Assembly (NCBI GenBank): GCA_019279435.1
Contig: JAAALK010000287.1
Location: forward strand, 81,037,886-81,101,885
DNA from: Zizania palustris
Lineage: Eukaryota; Streptophyta; Magnoliopsida; Poales; Poaceae
DNA length: 64,000 bases
Reading direction: 5' to 3'
In this document: piece after piece, positions 1-11,957 of the stretch
Layout: each line of letters starts with the position of its first letter
Position numbering within the stretch: the first letter of the stretch is position 1
The notes under the pieces: generated by a model
Seen by the model: only the letters and a program-made list of their open reading frames with translations
What the model was told of the DNA's origin: nothing
Database searches by the model: none
Program-made: the position numbers and the translations under genes

Positions 1-1
1 T

Positions 2-3000
2 TTTTTCACTCACCCCAGCACTGAGCGATCGAGATATTCTTATCATGTGTAGGCGACAGATCGAGGCTTGGAGGGCACATGGATCATGGACTCTGGTTGT
101 TCATGCCATATGACCGGATATGCAGCATGGTTCTCCAGCCTCACAACAACCAAGCAAAGGGAACATATTACCTTCGGCAACAATCGAAGGAGTAGAGTGA
201 AAGGTAAAGGTGTGGTAAGAATAAACTCGAATTTCACTCTCAAAGATGTTGCTTTGGTTGAAAACCTAGGATACAATTTGTTGTCTGTATCTCAGCTGCT
301 TGATGAGGGCTTCGAAGTGCGATTCCATCGCGATACTTTGCGAGTGCTCAATTCTGATGGCGTTGTGGTGTGTAAGATCTTTAGAGTTGGGAGAGTTTTT
401 GGAGCTGACTTTTCAGAATCATCTAATTCTTCTCATTGTCTTGTTGCACATTCGACTTCTGAGCTTTGGAAGTGGCATAGGAGACTAGGGCATATGAGCT
501 TTGAGTTGCTTGCTCATCTGAGTGCCCTAGGTCTGATCTGAGGATTGCCCAAGCTCAAGTTTGAGAAGAATTTAGTTTGCGCTCCTTGTCGACATGGAAA
601 AATGATTACTGCTTCGCATTCGCCAGTCACCACAGTGATGACTGAACAACCCGGAGAACTTCTCCACATGGACACTGTAGGTCCTTCTCGGGTTAGTTCT
701 TTAGGCGGCAAGTGGTATGTGTTAGTTATTGTCGACGATTTCTCTCGCTACTCTTGGGTCTTCTTTCTTGCCAGCAAGGATGAAGTGTTTTCACACTTTC
801 GGAGCTTGGCTTTGAGACTTTTCACTGAACTCCCAGGTGCATTGAAATTCATTCAAAGTGATAATGGCACCGAGTTCAAAAACAGTCTCTTTGTTGACTT
901 TTGCATGGAGCATGGCATAGAACATCAATTCTCTGCTCCGCGGGTTCCTCAACAGAACGGTGTCGTTGAGAGGAAGAACCGCACTTTGGTTGAGATGGCT
1001 AGGACGATGCTTGATGAGCATAGGACTCCTAGAAAATTCTGGGCTGAGGCCATGAACACTGCATGTTACATCTCAAACCGAATATTCTTGCGGTCAATTT
1101 TAAACTTGACATCTTATGAGCTACGTTTTGGGAGACAGCCCATGGTTACTCATCTTCGAGTATTTGGTTGTCACTGCTTCATCCTAAAACGTCGTAATTT
1201 GGATAAATTTGAGTCGCGCTCTTCTGACGGGATCTTTTTGGGTTACACTACACATGGTCATTCTTATCGTGTTTATAATTTGGAAACTAACACTGTCATC
1301 AAGTCATGTGATGTGACTTTTGATGAATCAACCCCCTCTGTTAGTTCTGCATTTGAACAGGCAAATGAACACGACATGGAACAGACCATCTTCGAAGAAG
1401 AAGATCCCGGAGAATTCGAGGATGAACCCCTACTACCATCAACATCAACCCCCGAAGCCAACCCCGCTTCGACCACTTTGGCACAAGGTCCCGAAGCAAC
1501 TACCTCGACATCGATCATCTTGGACCACTCCAACGCACAAGTTGAGGGGGAGACTGCATCCCGCCACGACGCTCCACATCATGTTCAAAGGATGCACCCT
1601 CCCGAGTAGATCATTGGTGAGCTTGATCAAAGGGTAACACGTTCTCATGCTCATTTCATTGATTCCACTTTTGTTGCTTCTTTCGAGCCTTTAGATGTTA
1701 GTCATGCACTTTCTGATTCTAGTTGGATCAATGCCATGCATGAGGAACTTGAAAATTTTGAGAGAAACCAAGTCTGGACTTTAGTTGATCCTCCACCAAA
1801 TGTTCATTTCATTGGAACAAAATGGATTTTCAAAAATAAACAAGGGGAGGATGGGACTATAGTTAGAAACAAGGCTAGACTCGTAGCTCAGGGTTATTCT
1901 CAACTAGAAGGGATTGATTTTACTGAAACTTTTGCACCTGTTGCTCGCCTTGAGGCCATTAGGATTTTGCTTGCCTTTGCGACATCCCGGGGATTCAAAC
2001 TCTATCAAATGGATGTCAAAAGTGCTTTTCTTAATGGCTTCATAGGCAAAGACGTGTATGTAAAACAACCCCCTGGTTTTGAAAACCCCAAGTACCCACG
2101 TAAAGTCCTTAAACTTCATAAGCCTCTTTATGGACTCAAGCAGGCCCCTCGAGCTTGGTATGACAGACTTAAGTCTTTTCTGCTTGAGCGGGGGTATTTG
2201 ATGGGCTCTGTTGATAAAACCCTGTTCACTCTCAAGCATGGCAAAGATTTCCTCCTAGTTCAGATTTATGTGGATGATATCATCTTTGGTGGCTCTTCTC
2301 ATGCTTTGGTTGCCGAGTTTGCAGATGCCATGAGCAGGGAATTTGAAATGTCCATGATGGGTGAACTCACCTTTTTCCTTGGTTTGCAAATCAAGCAAAG
2401 CAAACAAGGTACTTTCGTCCACCAGACAAAGTACACCAAGGACCTGCTCAAGAAATTCGACATGGCCGATGCGAAGCCTCTCGCCACTCCAATGGCTACA
2501 TCTGTAGCATTGCATCCTGACGAAGATGGAGAAGCCGTAGATCAGAAGGAGTTCTGAAGCATGATCGGCTCCCTCCTCTACTTGACTGCTACGAGGCCGG
2601 ACATACACTTCACAGTGTGTCTGTGCGCTCGTTTTCAGGCTTCACCACGAGCTTCGCACCGCCAAGCGGTAAAGCGCATCCTAAGGTATCTCAAACATAC
2701 TCTTGAGTTCGGCATATGGTATTCAACATCTTCCTCTTTATGTCTTCGAGGTTATTCCGATGCGGATTTTGCTGGGTGTAGGATTGATAGGAAAAGTACC
2801 TCTGGTACTTGTCATTTTCTGGGTACTTCTTTGGTTTGCTGGTCTTCCCGCAAACAGTCTAGTGTTGCACAATCGACGGCTGAGGCCGAATATGTTGCTG
2901 CAGCTAGCTGTTGCTCTCAGATTTTGTGGATGGTTTCCACTTTGCGGGATTTTGGGTTAGATTATAAGAGTGTTCCACTTTTCTGTGATAACACTAGTGC

Positions 3001-3220
3001 TATTTGTATTGCAAACAATCCGGTTCAACACTCTAGAACCCAACACATTGATGTGCGATATCATTTTCTCAGAGATCACAATGAGAAGGGTGATATTGAA
3101 CTTCAATATGTTGATACCCAACACCAGCTAGCCGATATTTTCACAAAACCCCTTGATGCTTCTCGTTTTGCCTACTTGCGTGGGGAACTTGGTATTTGTC
3201 ACCCGTACGACATTTTGTGA
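2..3220 (+). pseudogene. Copia-1 pol polyprotein (PR-INT-RT-RH), broken by stops
   Basis: One frame (codons starting at position 2) carries all copia pol domains. Protease motif DSGCSCHMTG is at about 89-118. The GAG-pre-integrase zinc region with WHRRLGHMSF follows near 470-510. The integrase core shows HMDTVGPS near 667, SDNGTEFKN near 858 and VVERKNR near 962, so its D-D-E residues look intact. RT carries YVDDIIFGG near 2266, and RNase H shows YSDADFAG near 2755 and AEAEY near 2879. In-frame stops lie at 50-52, 539-541, 1607-1609 and 2555-2557; no frameshift is needed. TAG at 50 and TGA at 2555 replace expected Gln and Arg codons. The natural end is TGA at 3218-3220, followed by a purine tract. 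The protein cannot be made full length. Confidence 0.93.
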
Positions 3221-4358
3221 GGGGGAGCTGTTTTTAGATTGATGTGCATATGCTAGTCATGTGTGAAATTGCATTTACATCTCTTGCACTTATATGCCTA
3301 ATTATAATTCATGAAATCGTGTCAGCTCAGCTCTATTTAATATATCTGAAACATTCATGTGCATGATGTTTTCTTTCCAAAATCAAATCGTGCTCACTGC
3401 TTAGTCTTGAACTAGCATGTTTAGGCAGGACTGCTTTAGCTATCTTTTATCTGCTAGATAGCAAGACTCCTTTTCTCTGTATGCTAACCATTGCAACTTG
3501 AAAAAATTGTTCTACATATTCATGGATATTTATAAAGTGCTAAACAATTTGTTCACTTAATCACAATTCCAAAATCCATGATTTGCATGCTTCAAAGTAA
3601 AAAGATCCAGGTGGGTTTGTTTGTCACACTACTCTATTCTAGAGTGCTTACCATTGCACATTGGTCTGAACTGGAATAGTGTAGTGTATGCCAAAATCAT
3701 TGCCATAAGCTTCTGATGGCTTTCATGCCTAGGCTTGGCTTGATTGGAAAGTATAAGGTGGACAAACAAATAACCCCTGGCATTAAGAAAAGAACAACAA
3801 AATTCATTGATCATCAAGTTTGCTTTCATTGCTCCATTTGAACTAAACTTGTCTGTCTAGAGTAGAAATTGACTAGCTTTGCGCAGTCCTTGCTGTTACT
3901 TGTCTAGTTATCTTGATTGAGTGGTGTTGCTTTTATTTCAAAATGATAAAATCACATGTTGTCATCATGTTTTTAGAGAATGTTAAATTGAGCTGAGCAT
4001 ATGATAATTGGTATTAATATTGGCATATTTTTGCTTTATATGTCCTTGCAACTCTGCCCATTTCGAAGCTATGCATCTTTTAAATGCTCCTTGATGCTTG
4101 CATTGCCAAAGGGGGAGAAATTTTTGAGTTCTCTGTTGCAAGGGGGTACAATTAAATTACTCAGGGGGAGTTTTTATCTTGAAAAAGGGGAGATTTGCCG
4201 AAGGGGCTTTTATTCTTTTGAAAAGGGGGAGGAAAATTCTTTTGTCAAGTGACATGATTTGGCTCGTTTCTGAGTTTTTATGGTCACTTGTGTGCTGAAA
4301 GTCTTTAAATTTTCTTGAACTTGAATTTGGTTGTCAATGCACTCATCAAGGGGGAGAT
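3221..4358 (+). other. Copia-1 3' noncoding region with repeated polypurine tracts
   Basis: No convincing ORF lies between the pol stop and the 3' LTR, and no env-like gene is recognisable. At least six GGGGGA-type tracts occur, near 3222, 4109, 4161, 4186, 4222 and 4350. The last one abuts the LTR and is the expected polypurine tract for plus-strand priming. A block at 3604-3780 resembles blocks in the other two Sireviruses of this window. Confidence 0.8.
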
Positions 4359-6359
4359 TGAGAAACCAAGGGTTGGTTTCGGAGTCTGTGATGAGTGATT
4401 GACAGTATTTGACCTCTGGTTCGAAGGGGTTCGGAGGTTGTACCTCCGAAGGTGTTCGGAGGTGGTTCCACCGAAGGGTTCGGTGGGCTTTGATTGCTGC
4501 AGCTGTTGCACCAGAGTGTGACTGTCGGAGGGGTCCGACAGTACACGATGACTGGGTTTGTACTGAAGGTCTCGGTACTCTGGGCGGTACACCGGAGTGT
4601 GTACCGAAGGTTGCTAACCCGGAGAGGTCTCCGGAGTACTGGATACACTTGTCTGCTTGTCTGTGGTGCGCAGGGGACTGCAGAGGCTACGGACGGTTCG
4701 TAGCAAGTGAACCTGGGTCAAGCGGAATGCTTGATGCAAGTGGAGCGGGGAGCTCCGTCACGAAGGCTGTGAAGGGGTCTAGGTCGGACCTCGGGTCGAG
4801 GTGCACCAGGTGAAGGCAGTAAGTGGGGAGCTTGGCTCCAGGTGAAGGTACTCTGAGACGAAGTCCTCGGGGGTGAGGCACTTCGAAGGGTACTCCGGAA
4901 GGAGTGACTTCGGAGTATGGTGGATCAAGTTCTCAGCAGAGGCAACATGTTCGAGGTGTGCTCCGGAGGGAGACACTCGAAGGGTACCCGACGAAGGTCT
5001 TAGAAGTCAAGGTGCATCGAAGGCATGGTCCGGGTGAGGCTCGTCGAGGAGTGTGCTCGAGGAGAGCCGCTGCGACGAAGTGCTCATGGAATGCTTCATG
5101 CGGAGGCCTTGGACGAAGGAGGGACTTCGAAGGGTGGTACTCCGAAGGAGGGCTTCGGAGTGACGCAGGCTTCGGAGCGAGGCTAGCTCCGGAGTGAGGT
5201 TGACTTGTGGTGCTTCGGCCATGCATGGCTTCGGTACATGGACTGACGGAGTTCAAGCTAGGAGTAGCTGCGAAGCCATGGTGGTCCACTCCGAAGGTGG
5301 TGGTGCGAAGGGCCAAGGGCTTTGACGGCTTTGGCTCAAAACCGTCACTGTATCGGAGACTAACTTCGGTGAAGCGAAGGCCATCAGGCTCAAGGCGTCT
5401 CACCGAAGCTACCGCACCCCTCGCGTGCGAAGGGGGGCTCCAGAAAGGTCAAAGACTGCAAAGGCTGACATTGTCTGCTCTGCAAAAAGCTGACGCTGTC
5501 CCCTCTGCAAAGCTGACAGAGAAGCCTCCAAATAAAGTTGACTACCTTTTGTACCCCTCTATTCTGTAGAGACAAAACTGGTGTAAACCCTAGGGGTAAA
5601 GTAGTCAATTCACTTGGGTGAATAGTGGCTATAAATATGGGAGCTGGGTAGGTAACATTTAACACTTTGAGCATTCATTGTTGAGCTCCTGTACTAGCTT
5701 CCACATACTGTGATTTCATCCAGTTAGTTCATTTATTGTGTTCCTTGTTCAAGCAGCGAAGCCCTGCTTCTGTGTTGTGTTTCTGCTTGAGCTTGTTTGC
5801 ATACCTCGCTAGTAGTAGTGCACCGAAGCCTGTCTAGGCGAAGTGTGTTTTGTGCGAAGTGTGTTTTTCAGTGTGCGTTCGCTCTGTGTAACAGGAGGCT
5901 AGACCTCGCTACTTACTAGCGAAGCCCTGATCGAAGCCCGTGTTTCTTATCGTGTCTAATCCCCTAGCGAAGTCTGTTAGTGTGCGTTTAGACCTTCGGT
6001 GTACGAAGCCCAGCACCAGTTGCTGTCACTAAGTACTTGGTCGAAGTCCTCAGAGGGTAGTCCACTCTTGCGAAGGATGAAGTGTGAAGCCTGCTCAAAG
6101 CACCCTGTGTGCGGAGCCTGCACTGACTTAGCGGAGTTGGTTTTTCGGGTTTGAGTGGAGCGAAGTCTTCTTGGCTTCGAACTTTTGCTCCTTGCGAAGC
6201 CTGTGTTCAGAGCCATCAAAATACCTCCGAACTAGAACATCGAAGGTTGTGTTCGAAGCCTGCTCCACAGTAGACTGAATTAAAACAGAATGCTATTTTT
6301 AGCCTGAAATTTTAAAAGCTCCCATTCACCCCCCTCTAGTCACTGTTTCCGGTCCAACA
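4359..6359 (+). repeat. Copia-1 3' LTR (2.0 kb)
   Basis: The LTR begins TGAGAAACC directly after a GGGGGAGAT purine tract and ends CCAACA at 6359. The first few hundred bases are rich in short palindromes built on CGGAGG/CCTCCG and TTCGG/CCGAA. The terminal part, with CCCCCCTCTAGTCAC, matches the ends of the SIRE-2 and SIRE-3 LTRs. ORFs inside it are GC-rich chance frames, not genes. Its start is close to that of the SIRE-3 LTR, so these two are probably the same subfamily. Confidence 0.88.
5629..5640 (+). promoter_or_regulatory. TATA box of the Copia-1 LTR promoter
   Basis: CTATAAATATGG lies about 1.27 kb into the LTR, where a U3/R boundary promoter is expected. It is the only strong TATA match in this LTR. 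Confidence 0.6.
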
Positions 6360-6453
6360 CTGACTTTATGACTTATATTAACCCTAATTTCTTACAAAAT
6401 TACTTACCCTCTCATCTTCCGAGGTTTTCACAAAAAAATTCTCTCTTTTGTAG

Positions 6454-7266
6454 ATGCCGGTCCATACCATGAGCGAGATTCTTCGTGACGAGGCCGAATT
6501 CATCCGTGAGCTTCGCGTGCTTGTCGACTTCTTGGGATTCTCCCATGAGCCCGCGTTCCACGGGATCTTTCCCGATGCGAGCGAGAGCTACTGCGAGGTC
6601 ACGGTTGTCATCCGCTCCTCCCCCATGCAGCCTCCCTTCTACACTCATGGAGTCGGAGGACCCTCGTTCGTGGTGGCCAGCCAGCGCGCTGCACTTCAGG
6701 CCCTCGCCGAGCTTTGACTGGTCTACGACTTCCACCTCCGTGACACCGTCTACCGCTTCATGCCCATGCGCACACCAGAGAGTCACCGCAGCATCTACAT
6801 CAGCCCCCTCACCAAGAGCATTTCCGCCATCGCCCGCACCATGAGACTTTTGGAGGCCATGGACAATCTCCACACGGAGGCCGTCCTCAACGCAGACAGT
6901 CAGCACGACACCATCGACTTCTACCGCCATACCTCGGAGAACCTGAACAGCGAGAATGTTGAGCTTCATCGACAGGTCCAGGAGAACCCCCAGTTGACCC
7001 TCGAGGTAGAGGAGTTGAGGCGTCAGAATGAGCTTCTACGCCAAGGCACCATAGTCAACACCCAGCTTCATCACCAGCTCAAGGAATTAAAGAAGGATAT
7101 CGAGGAGATCGCACCCCTTCCGTCTCGCAAGCGGAAATCGCTTCGGATCCCCACTGTGAGGCCTAAGAGGATTTCCCGTAGTGCACCACCCGCCGGACCC
7201 TCCAGCTCCATGACCCCAACCGTCTCCATCGAGCCTGTGGTCGAGTCGTCCCCTGAGCTGCCTTAG
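6454..7266 (+). pseudogene. ORF0 upstream of gag in Gypsy-1 (one in-frame stop)
   Basis: About 270 codons start at an ATG immediately after CTCTCTTTTGTAG, which looks like a 3' splice site. A TGA at 6715-6717 interrupts the frame, in a place where Gypsy-2 has an Arg codon. The function is unknown. The N-terminal 90 residues follow helix, beta-like segment, then GGPSFVVASQRAALQALAEL, a pattern loosely like the end of a double-stranded-RNA-binding fold. The middle, about residues 130-220, is heptad-like and Glu/Leu-rich, probably a coiled coil. Near the end is a basic patch, PSRKRKSLRIPTVRPKRI, a possible nuclear localisation signal. The same layout recurs in Gypsy-2, so this is an element gene and not a chance frame. 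Confidence 0.75.
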
Positions 7267-7447
7267 ACGTAGTTATTTCGATTGGTTGTTTCCTTTTATT
7301 GTTTTGGATTGTATTGCCACGCATGTCAAATATAAGGCATGAGTGAAGAATTAAATGAATAAATGTAATCGCAAGAACGACACATTTCGAAATAAAGCTT
7401 GGTATCAATTCCCCTAAAAAGATATTATCTATTTTGGAAACTTCAGG

Positions 7448-10400
7448 ATGACTAACACTCAAGGCTCCGACGCTCCCCAGAACGGAGGAGAAAACGGCAA
7501 CTTGCCCCAGTGGGGAGCAACCGGGCAAAGGCAAGCCCCAGTCGCCAACCACCCCACTCTGGCCGAGATGATGGCCAGCCAGAACTAGTTGGTCACTACA
7601 CTGCTAAACCAGATGCAGCAGCAGCAGACGCAAGAGCAGCAGGCTCAGTTCTTCCGCCTCCACCAACAGCCCGAGCTGCCCCACCTCGCCACTCCAGCTC
7701 CCACTCCCGCCTCTCAGCTCTCGGAGTTCCTCCGAGTCCGCCCACCCACCTTCTCGAGCACCACCAACCCCATGGAGGCTGGGGATTGGTTGAGAACCAT
7801 CGGGAAAAAGCTAGACTTGCTGACCTGCACTGAGCAGGAAAGGGTGGCTTTCGCCGCCCACCAGCTCCAGGGTCCCGCCGCAGAATGGTGGGACATTCTG
7901 CGTGAGACCCTGCCCGAGGGACACGTCCATACTTGGGCGGAGTTCTCTGCTGCCTTCCGTGCAGCTCATGTCCCCGACGGCATCATCGCCCAGAAGCAGC
8001 AGGAGTTTCGGGACCTGCAACAAGGGAGCAGGACCGTCACTAAGTACCTTCATGAGTTCAATAGATTGGCCAGGTATGCACCTAAGGAGGTCCATACCGA
8101 CACGGCCAGGCAGTCGAAGTTCCTCCGGGGACTGAAGGATGAGTTGTCTCTTCAACTCATCTTCGGGGATTACGCCAACTTTCAAAAGTTGGTGAATAAA
8201 GCTATCATTCAGGAGACCCAACAGAATAAGGTCGACCTGAAGAAGAGGATGATTGCCTTCAGGCAGAACTAGGGCATGGCCCAGAGGCCTCGTTTCACCC
8301 CTCCTCCACCAGCGCCACAATACCACCCCCGCCCGGTGTATCGTCCGGCGCCACCCGCCGCCAACGCTGGAGCCGGACAGCCTCACCCCACTCCCACCGT
8401 ACCTGCCGCACCACCTGCCCCGGCAAAGAAGATAGAGATTCTGCGCGACAAGCATGGTAAGCCCGTGGTATGTTTCAACTGCCGCCAGGTGGGGCATTAT
8501 TCCCACCAGTGCCCCCACCCCAAGTGCGCTCAAGGAGTCGCGACGAACCCTGCCATCCGCACCCGCGTCAACCACGTCACTACTGAAGAAGTCTAGGCCA
8601 CGCCAGAGATCGTCATGGGTAAGTTTATGGTACATTCAGCCCTTGCAGTGGTTTTATTTGACACTGGAGCTACGCACTCCTTCATATCAACCGTGTTTGT
8701 GGAAAAGAACAACCTAAACATAAATGAACTACCGAGAGCCGTGCTAATAGTCACCCATGGGAAACAAACTCTAGCCCAATCCTATAGTCCAAGGGTATGG
8801 GTAGATATCCACGGTACCATATTTTGGGCCGACCCCATCCTAATAGAATGCCAAGGCTTGGACCTCATTCTAGGAATGGATTGGCTCAATAAACACCAAG
8901 GAGTAATAAGATGTGCTTGGAGACAAGTAACTGTGACCGGTGAAGAAGGGACTGCCGTCATGTTTCAGATGCCAATCGTGAAGTTTGGAAGACCAAGGCT
9001 GCACAAGATTACCTTGGAAGAGATACCAGTAGTCTACGAGTACCCGGACGTGTTTCCGGAGGATTTACCAGGGATGCCACCCAAGAGGGACATCGAGTTC
9101 CGGATTGATTTGGTGCCCGGGACCACCCCCATTTACAAGCAACCATACCGGATGGCCGCCAATGAGTTAGCTGAGATGAAGAAGCAGTTGGAGGATCTTG
9201 AGAAGAAAGGCTATATCAGACCTATCACATCTCCGTGGGGTGCCCCCGTCATCTTCGTCGAGAAGAAAGAAGACAAGTCTAAGCGTATGTGTGTGGACTA
9301 CCGAGCCTTAAACGAGGTGACCATCAAGAACAAGTACCCGTTACCCAGGATCGATGATCTTTTTGACCAGCTGAAGGGAGCTACGGTATTTTCCAAGATC
9401 GACCTACGATCCGGATATCATCAGCTGAGGATTCGAGAGGAGGATATACCCAAGACGGCTTTTACCACCCGTTATGGATTATATGAGTGTACAGTTATGT
9501 CCTTTGGATTGACCAACGCCCCTGCTTTCTTTATGAATATGATGAATAAGGTGTTCATGGAGTATTTGGACAAATTCATCGTGGTGTTTATAGACGACAT
9601 CCTCATTTATTCCAAGGATCAGAAGGAGCATGAGACTCACCTCCGGTTAACCTTAGGAAAGCTAAGGGAACACCAGTTGTATGCCAAGAACAGCAAGTGT
9701 AAATTTTGGACGGCAGAAGTAAAGTTCCTTGGACACATCATCTCTGCGCAAGGTATTGCAGTGGACCCTGCCACCGTAGAAGCAGTTACGGATTGGCTGC
9801 CACCCACGAATGTATGTGAGATACAAAGTTTTCTGGGTTTGGCCGGGTATTATCGGAGGTTTATCAAGAATTTTTCCAAGATAGCCAAGCCTATGACCAA
9901 GTTATTACAGAAGGGAGAGAAGTTTGAATGGACTCCCGAATGTGAGGAAAGTTTTCGCACCCTTAAGACCCGGCTAGTGTCAGCACCCATACTGACCCTA
10001 CTAGATATCAGGAAGGACTTCCATGTTTATTGCGACGCATCTCGCCAAGGATTGGGATGTGTTCTCATGCAGGACGGAAAGGTTATTTCATACGCCTCTC
10101 GTCAATTGAGACCCCATGAGTTGAACTACCCTACACATGACTTGGAGTTGGCAGCTGTTGTTCACGCCCTTAAGATATGGAGGCATTATTTGGTCGGAAA
10201 CCGCTGCGAAATCTTTACGGATCACAAGAGTTTGAAGTACATCTTCACGCAGCCGGACCTCAATCTGAGGCAAAGACGATGGTTGGAATTAATAAAAGAC
10301 TACGACTTAGGTATTCACTACCACCCGGAAAAGCAAATGTGGTAGCTGATACATTAAGTCGTAAGGGATATTGCACCGCCATCGTAATTCAGGATCACGT

Positions 10401-11916
10401 GCCCTTACTCTATAAGGAGATGGAAAAGCTAAACCTTGGGTTAACCACAGGAGCATATCTAGCCACCTTGGAGACTCAGCCGGTTCTATTTGAGCAGATC
10501 CGTGAGGCTCAGTTGGAAGACCCGGATATAGCTGCCATTAAGAAGAACATGAGACAAGGTAAAGCCCTAGGATTTACAGAAGACGAGAATGGCACTGTAT
10601 GGTTTGGAACCCGGATATGTGTGCCGGATAAACCGAAGATAAAGACCCTTATCCTAAGGGAAGCCCATGATACTTTATACTCCATCCATCCCGGAAGTAC
10701 CAAGATGTACCAGGATGTAAAGGAACACTATTGGTGGGTTAGCATGAAGAAAGAGATTGCTCAGTTCGTCGTGGAATGTGACACCTACAGACGAGTAAAG
10801 GCAGAGCATTAGAGACCTACAGGACTGTTACAGCCACTTAAAGTGCCGGAATGGAAATGGGAAAAAATCGGAATGGACTTCATCACCGGACTCCCAAAGA
10901 CCCAGCTTGGATATGATTCTATTTGGGTAATCATTGACCGGCTAACGAAAGTAGCATACCTCATAGCCGTTAAGACGATCTTCAGTGGCCCTAAGCTCAC
11001 AGAACTGTATATGGCCAGCATTGTATGTCTTCATGGAGTGCCTAAGAAGATAGTATCCGACAGAGGAAGTCAGTTTACCTCTCATTTCTGGAAGAACCTT
11101 CAAGAAGAGATGGGCACGAGACTGAACTTCAGTACTGCTTACGACCCTCAGACAGATGGACAAACTGAAAGGGTGAATCAGATATTAGAAGATATGCTAC
11201 GGGCATGCGTCTTGGATTTTGGAGCAACTTGGGACAAGAGTTTACCGTACGCTGAGTTTTCGTACAACAACAGTTATCAAGCCAGCCTTCAGATGTCCCC
11301 GTTCGAAGCCCTATATGGACGAAAGTGTAGGACGCCCCTACTTTGGGACCAAACCGGTGAATCCCAAGTATTTGGAACAGACATCCTTCGAGAAGCTGAA
11401 GAGAAGGTACGTATTATCAGAGACCGGCTCAAGACAGCCCAATCTCGCCAAAAGAGCTATGCAGACAATCGTCGTCGAGATTTAGCCTTTGAAGAGGGAG
11501 ACCATGTCTACCTCCGTGTCACACCCCTCCGTGGCACTCAACGGTTTAACATGAGCGAAAAGTTGGCCCCTCGATATGTTGGACCATTTCCCATTGTTCG
11601 ACGCCAAGGCGAAGTCGCTTACCAGTTGGAACTGCCACCCTCACTGACCAGAGTGCATGATGTGTTTCATGTGTCCCAACTGAAGAAGTGTCTTCGCGTC
11701 TCGCTAGAGCAAGTGGACCTGCAACAGTTGGATGTTCAAGAAGATTTGACCTACGTGGAAAAGCCCATCAAGATAATGGAAGTCAAAGAAAGGACCACCA
11801 GAAGTCGCGTCATCCGCTTCCGTAAGGTTCAGTGGAGCAATCATCCCGTAGAGGAAGCTACATGGGAAAAAGAAGATGAACTCAAGGCATAGCATCCTGA
11901 GCTATTCGAGGATTGA
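7448..11916 (+). pseudogene. Gypsy-1 gag-pol polyprotein with chromodomain, broken
   Basis: Start ATG at 7448 follows CTTCAG. Gag contains a retrotransposon gag core (WWDILRE near 7887, then FRDLQQG) and a CX2CX4HX4C zinc knuckle near 8470-8515. Protease keeps LFDTGATHSF near 8650. RT has VVFIDDILIYSK near 9580, then RNase H with CDASRQGLG near 10030. Integrase, chromodomain and the end follow to a TGA at 11914-11916. Stops are at 7586, 8270, 8594, 10810 and 11890. A one-base deletion near 10327 shifts the frame within the sequence after RNase H. In the integrase zinc region the last Cys of HHCC reads Tyr (CDTYRRVK). The chromodomain retains WSNHPVEEATWEKEDEL near 11830-11880. By comparison with Gypsy-2, most stops replace Gln. 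Confidence 0.92.
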
Positions 11917-11944
11917 TCCGAATCTCGAGGACGAGATTCTCTGT

Positions 11945-11957
11945 AAGGGGGATAGGA
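11945..11957 (+). other. Polypurine tract of Gypsy-1
   Basis: AAGGGGGATAGGA lies just before the LTR start at 11959. The same tract precedes the Gypsy-2 3' LTR at 51186-51198. Confidence 0.8.

Larger units (their letters stand above)
1..6359 (+). mobile_element. Copia-1: Ty1/copia Sirevirus, 3' part (pol, 3' noncoding region, 3' LTR)
   Basis: The window opens inside pol and runs through protease, integrase, reverse transcriptase and RNase H in the copia order, then a 1.1-kb noncoding stretch with repeated GGGGGAG tracts, then a 2.0-kb LTR. The repeated purine tracts and the CGG/CCG palindromes early in the LTR are known Sirevirus traits. The 5' LTR and gag lie left of the window. The element sits in the leader of the Gypsy-1 element, between its missing 5' LTR and its first ORF. 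The right target-site duplicate should be CTGAC at 6360-6364; its partner is outside the window. Lineage is inferred by reading. Confidence 0.9.

Noticed and set aside
3221..4358. An env-like ORF between pol and the 3' LTR of Copia-1
   Set aside because: Some Sireviruses have one, but here the longest frame is about 80 codons and is made of purine tracts.
4409..5569. ORFs in the Copia-1 LTR as protein genes
   Set aside because: They overlap on both strands and consist of CGAAG/CGGAGG repeats; no domain can be read.
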